Positions 5,770-7,746 of a stretch of 7,746 bases of DNA are shown here, one piece after another (positions within the stretch are counted from its first letter, which is position 1; each line of letters opens with the position of its first letter). This stretch comes from Alphaproteobacteria bacterium. Lineage in GTDB: Bacteria; Pseudomonadota; Alphaproteobacteria; ATCC43930; CGMCC-115725. A program made the translations under genes and the position numbers. Location of the stretch: the NCBI GenBank assembly GCA_005888425.1, contig VAZF01000299.1, positions 1 through 7,746 on the forward strand, written 5' to 3'. Under the pieces are notes generated by a model. That model searched no databases, was not told the DNA's origin, and worked only from the letters and a program-made list of their open reading frames with translations.

Positions 5770-6215
5770 ACTGGCTCAATCCGATAAACGAGAAAAGATA
5801 AGCCCCGCGGTCCGGCAGCGGGACCTCAGGTTGTCCCGATCAGCGAAGTCGCCCACGACCCACTGAAAAGAACAGCCTCCAGGCAAGCGCAGGGCCTAAG
5901 GCCGATATGCACGTAAACTAGGGAGCCGGTACACGCCTAGACTAGCCTCAGTGCCGTTGACTATTAGGGCCTGCGGTGCGCGGCTGGAACGCCCTTGGTC
6001 GTGACATGGGTTGCGAGAAAGAAAAGCCGGAGGGAATCGCCGCCCGGCTTGAGTTCGCGCTAGAAGCGCGCCAATCAGGGCGTTTGCCGCGCCTTCCGCC
6101 AGGCCGTCCGAACGCGACGGCCGGCCGCGCCGGACGCCTGGGGCCGGGGCGCGAGGGGAGCACGAGATACTGGGTTTTATTGGGTAATTTTCGGCTTTTG
6201 GGCTATATCCGCTGC
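5770..6215. other. Intergenic stretch with GC-rich hairpins
   Basis: About 445 bases without a convincing gene. The plus-strand frame from 5976 is open, but its composition (PGRPNATAGRAGRLGPG) comes from GC-rich sequence and does not look like protein. Visible structures are CCCGC/GCGGG near 5806-5822, AAGCCGG (6024-6030) pairing with CCGGCTT (6044-6050) around a 13-base loop, and CCGGC-CGC-GCCGG at 6121-6133. From 6165 on the DNA turns AT-rich, as in a promoter. Confidence 0.4.
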
Positions 6216-6461
6216 ATGATCAGCGTCGACGAACCGATTACCCTCGGAGGTCCCCGCGGCGAGGTCACCACGCTGCGCCAACTCGCGAGCGACGGGAGGG
6301 TGGTTTTGCGCCGCTCTGCGCCCTACAGAATCGAAGATTCCGATGAGGCGCTTTGGGCGGAGGTAAGACACCCAAATGACCCAGACGCAACAGAGCGTCT
6401 CGAGATCAACACAGAGACTTACGCCGAGATGATATCCCTCGGCGTTCCACGGAGCAGCTAA
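6216..6461 (+). CDS. Hypothetical protein, 81 aa
   Basis: The open frame extends upstream to 5976, but protein-like sequence begins at the ATG at 6216 (MISVDEPITLGGPRGEVTTL). The 81-residue product is acidic, with a short strand/turn start, a helix TTLRQLASDG, a strand RVVLRRSAPYRI, and the second half DEALWAEVRHPNDPDATERL followed by INTETYAEMISLGVP. No membrane segment or cysteine is present. No Shine-Dalgarno lies upstream. Instead TATATC at 6204-6209 stands six bases before the ATG, which would fit a leaderless mRNA beginning at or near the ATG. I do not recognise the family. Start choice rests on codon composition. Confidence 0.55.
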   Translation: MISVDEPITLGGPRGEVTTLRQLASDGRVVLRRSAPYRIEDSDEALWAEVRHPNDPDATERLEINTETYAEMISLGVPRSS

Positions 6462-6478
6462 ACGCCCGCATAGCCGCG

Positions 6479-6528
6479 CCTTTAAAGAAGCTGCCTGATC
6501 AGTCCTTTAAAGAAGCTGCCTGATCAGT
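6479..6528. repeat. Exact 25-bp tandem duplication
   Basis: Two identical 25-base copies, 6479-6503 and 6504-6528, lie head to tail with no spacer. Each begins CCTTTAAAGAAG and contains the palindrome CTGATCAG. The second copy coincides with the last codons and stop (TLIRQLL, TAA at 6509-6507) of a minus-strand frame, so the duplication looks like a repeated gene 3' end. No third copy is seen. Confidence 0.95.
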
Positions 6529-6722
6529 GTCGTGGCGCCAACGAACCGGTGCCGCGCGAGGCTGAGAGCCAGCAACTCGTACTGCCACTCGATGTCGCAC
6601 ACCCCATTCGCCGCCTGTTCGGCGCTAGCGACCATGGCACGCCGCGATCGAAGTTGTGCCCGCGAGCACCCTGAGCAACCAGAGGCACCCTCGGTCGAGG
6701 CATCTCCTGCAATTAACCTCAA
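6507..6722 (-). CDS. Possible small protein or gene fragment (up to 71 aa)
   Basis: The minus-strand frame from ATG 6722 ends in TAA inside the 25-bp duplication. Its second half (from about MVASAEQAANGV, ATG near 6635) has GC-rich third positions and a protein-like helical end: CDIEWQYELLALSLARHRF, then VGATTLIRQLL. The first half, rich in Cys, Ser and Gly, looks less convincing, so the true gene may begin near 6635 (42 residues) or may be the 3' end of a larger decayed gene whose upstream part continues in another frame (MSIAFEVNCRRCLDRG). Antisense plus-strand frames are less protein-like. Family not recognised. Confidence 0.35.
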   Translation of the reverse strand: MRLIAGDASTEGASGCSGCSRAQLRSRRAMVASAEQAANGVCDIEWQYELLALSLARHRFVGATTLIRQLL

Positions 6723-6794
6723 ATGCTATGGACATGCGGTAGAAGGTTTCCTTAGATTTGGGCGAAACGGATCCCGCAAGCTCCAGGTGGTTTG

Positions 6795-7232
6795 GTGTTC
6801 CTAGCGAAAGTGCAGCGCTACAGTTCGGCCGTACGGACGCTCCGAGCACACCACCGCTCCGGTGTCCAATTCAACCTAGACGCTTGCAACCGGGTGAGGC
6901 GCATCGCCGATCTGTTTATCGGGTGCGCATTACTGGGGCTCACAGGGCCTTTGATGCTCTTGGTTGTGATCGCTCTAAAATTTGAGAGTCACAGCGCTGT
7001 TTTAGAGCGGCAAAATTGCATCGCTGCCGGCGGCCGCCGGTTTCAAATGCTCAAATTCCGCACCCGTCGCGATCCGGATACGGCACCGTCGGGTTTGGGG
7101 GACCATTCAACAGCGCTAGGCGTGTTCCTCCGCCTGACACACATCGAAGCACTGCCGATGCTCATCAATGTGCTGCGCGGAGACGTAAGCATCATAGACC
7201 CAAACCGACGGTCGCCATCGTTTCTCGACTAA
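6795..7232 (+). CDS. Compact sugar transferase-like protein, divergent active site
   Basis: The 145-residue product resembles the bacterial sugar transferase domain (PF02397; polyprenyl-phosphate hexose-1-phosphate transferases such as WcaJ, ExoY, PglC). Counting from the GTG at 6795: about 30 residues, then one membrane helix at about 36-60 (RIADLFIGCALLGLTGPLML), ending in LKFES as in the family LI.KL.SPGP block. Next come RRFQMLKFRT at 81-90, GVFLRLTHIEALPMLINVLRGD at about 109-130 and SIIDPNRRSP at 132-141. Canonical versions read KFRSM, LRRTSLDELPQL.NVL.G and SLVGPRP, so the framework is clear but D-E of SLDELP is E-A, GPRP is lost, and the loop holding the catalytic acid is short, with one Asp left (GDHS). 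Start: AGGTGG precedes GTG 6795; TTG 6792 is possible. It may be a divergent enzyme or one that has lost activity. Confidence 0.7.
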   Translation: MFLAKVQRYSSAVRTLRAHHRSGVQFNLDACNRVRRIADLFIGCALLGLTGPLMLLVVIALKFESHSAVLERQNCIAAGGRRFQMLKFRTRRDPDTAPSGLGDHSTALGVFLRLTHIEALPMLINVLRGDVSIIDPNRRSPSFLD

Positions 7233-7320
7233 CGGTATTCGGTGCGCGTAGGCGGGGAAGGACCCCAGCCGTCGCCCGCTCGGATCCCAAACACATTCAT
7301 GAAGGCACGAGATCAGACAC

Positions 7321-7746
7321 ATGCATGAATCGATCGACGTTCACGAACTGATCCGCGACCCCGCGGCCCGACGTCTTTGGATGCTCTACAAGGCCGCCAC
7401 GTTCCTGCCGCTCGGGGATGCACTCGAACTCGCGCGCGCTGCCGAGATGTTTGTGTCTGGATCGCGTTCAGAAAGTCGAGCTGCGTCGGGCGACGCTACA
7501 CAGCCACATGACGCAATGCAGCCAGATCTGCAGCGCCATATCGTTGAGCAAAGCGCGGCGCGTACATCGGCTGTCTCCGAGGCGACTGCCCATTCGTCGA
7601 TCCCTAGGCCGAACCGGCATGTCCTAGGGGAGGATCAGCGCGATCGACTGCTTACGCGCCTCGCCGAAGGGGCCAAGAACGCGGAGCTGGCGCTCGAGTT
7701 CGGCTTGTCCCCAAAGCAGGTTCAGGGGTTTAGGATCGGCAGCGCC
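7321..7746 (+). CDS. Protein with C-terminal helix-turn-helix-like region, partial
   Basis: The frame from ATG 7321 is open to the window end, giving 142 residues. It has three parts. Residues 1-48 (HELIRDPAARRLWMLYKAATFLP, ELARAAEMFVSG) form a compact helical domain. Residues 49-105 are a low-complexity Ser/Ala/Gln linker. Residues about 107-140 (DRLLTRLAEGAKNAELALEF, then GLSPKQVQGFRIG) read like a helix-turn-helix of the LuxR/sigma-region-4 general form, with NAELALEFGLSPKQVQGFR as helix 2, turn and recognition helix. The family is common in rhizobial genomes as far as I recall, but I give it no name. A weak GAG lies upstream. It follows the sugar transferase by 88 bases on the same strand and could be its regulator, which is inference. 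Confidence 0.7.
   Translation, partial: MHESIDVHELIRDPAARRLWMLYKAATFLPLGDALELARAAEMFVSGSRSESRAASGDATQPHDAMQPDLQRHIVEQSAARTSAVSEATAHSSIPRPNRHVLGEDQRDRLLTRLAEGAKNAELALEFGLSPKQVQGFRIGSA

Noticed and set aside
6479..6528. CRISPR-like repeat
   Set aside because: The two copies abut with no spacer and there is no third copy or cas gene.
7016..7627. Frames of 111 and 69 residues on the plus strand and 68 on the minus strand
   Set aside because: They overlap the sugar transferase-like gene and the helix-turn-helix-like gene in other frames and have Arg/Pro-rich shadow composition.

Overview
The window looks like accessory DNA from an alphaproteobacterium, most probably of the Bradyrhizobium/Nitrobacter/Rhodopseudomonas group. 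I infer this from moderately GC-rich codon use, the small-protein families present (a DUF6471 protein, a 60-residue EWRVEW/AIQYAE-type protein, a PRY-start protein) and the insertion-sequence families present. No rRNA, tRNA or CRISPR array was seen. All identifications come from reading translated sequence; no database search was run.

Left part (1-1258), minus strand. A 229-residue acyltransferase of the PEP-CTERM/exosortase-associated type, a relative of acyl-homoserine-lactone synthases, is followed downstream by a membrane-anchored coiled-coil protein that runs off the window edge and contains a 34-residue repeat. The roughly 500 bases upstream of the acyltransferase hold a perfect 13-bp palindrome and at most one very short ORF. 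A 102-residue hypothetical protein is then encoded on the plus strand (1758-2066).

Middle part (about 2226-5230) is a zone of gene decay. It holds two broken coding fragments, an intact DUF6471 gene, an intact 60-residue hypothetical gene, an IS1595-family transposase pseudogene with an in-frame stop and several frameshifts, a small gene whose 3' part probably runs into that IS, and an IS5-type transposase remnant with a frameshift and an internal deletion. A two-hairpin structure ending in a T7 tract lies just before the ribosome binding site of the small gene, an arrangement like an attenuator.

Right part (5228-7746), plus strand. A 49-residue two-helix membrane protein is followed closely by a 125-residue helical protein. 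Next come an 81-residue hypothetical protein, an exact 25-bp tandem duplication, a compact and divergent bacterial sugar transferase (145 residues, one membrane helix, altered active-site motifs), and the start of a protein with a helix-turn-helix-like C-terminal region that continues past the window. The acyltransferase and sugar transferase suggest a link to surface polysaccharide or envelope functions, but no exosortase, PEP-CTERM substrate or polymer-export gene lies in the window, so that link is inference.
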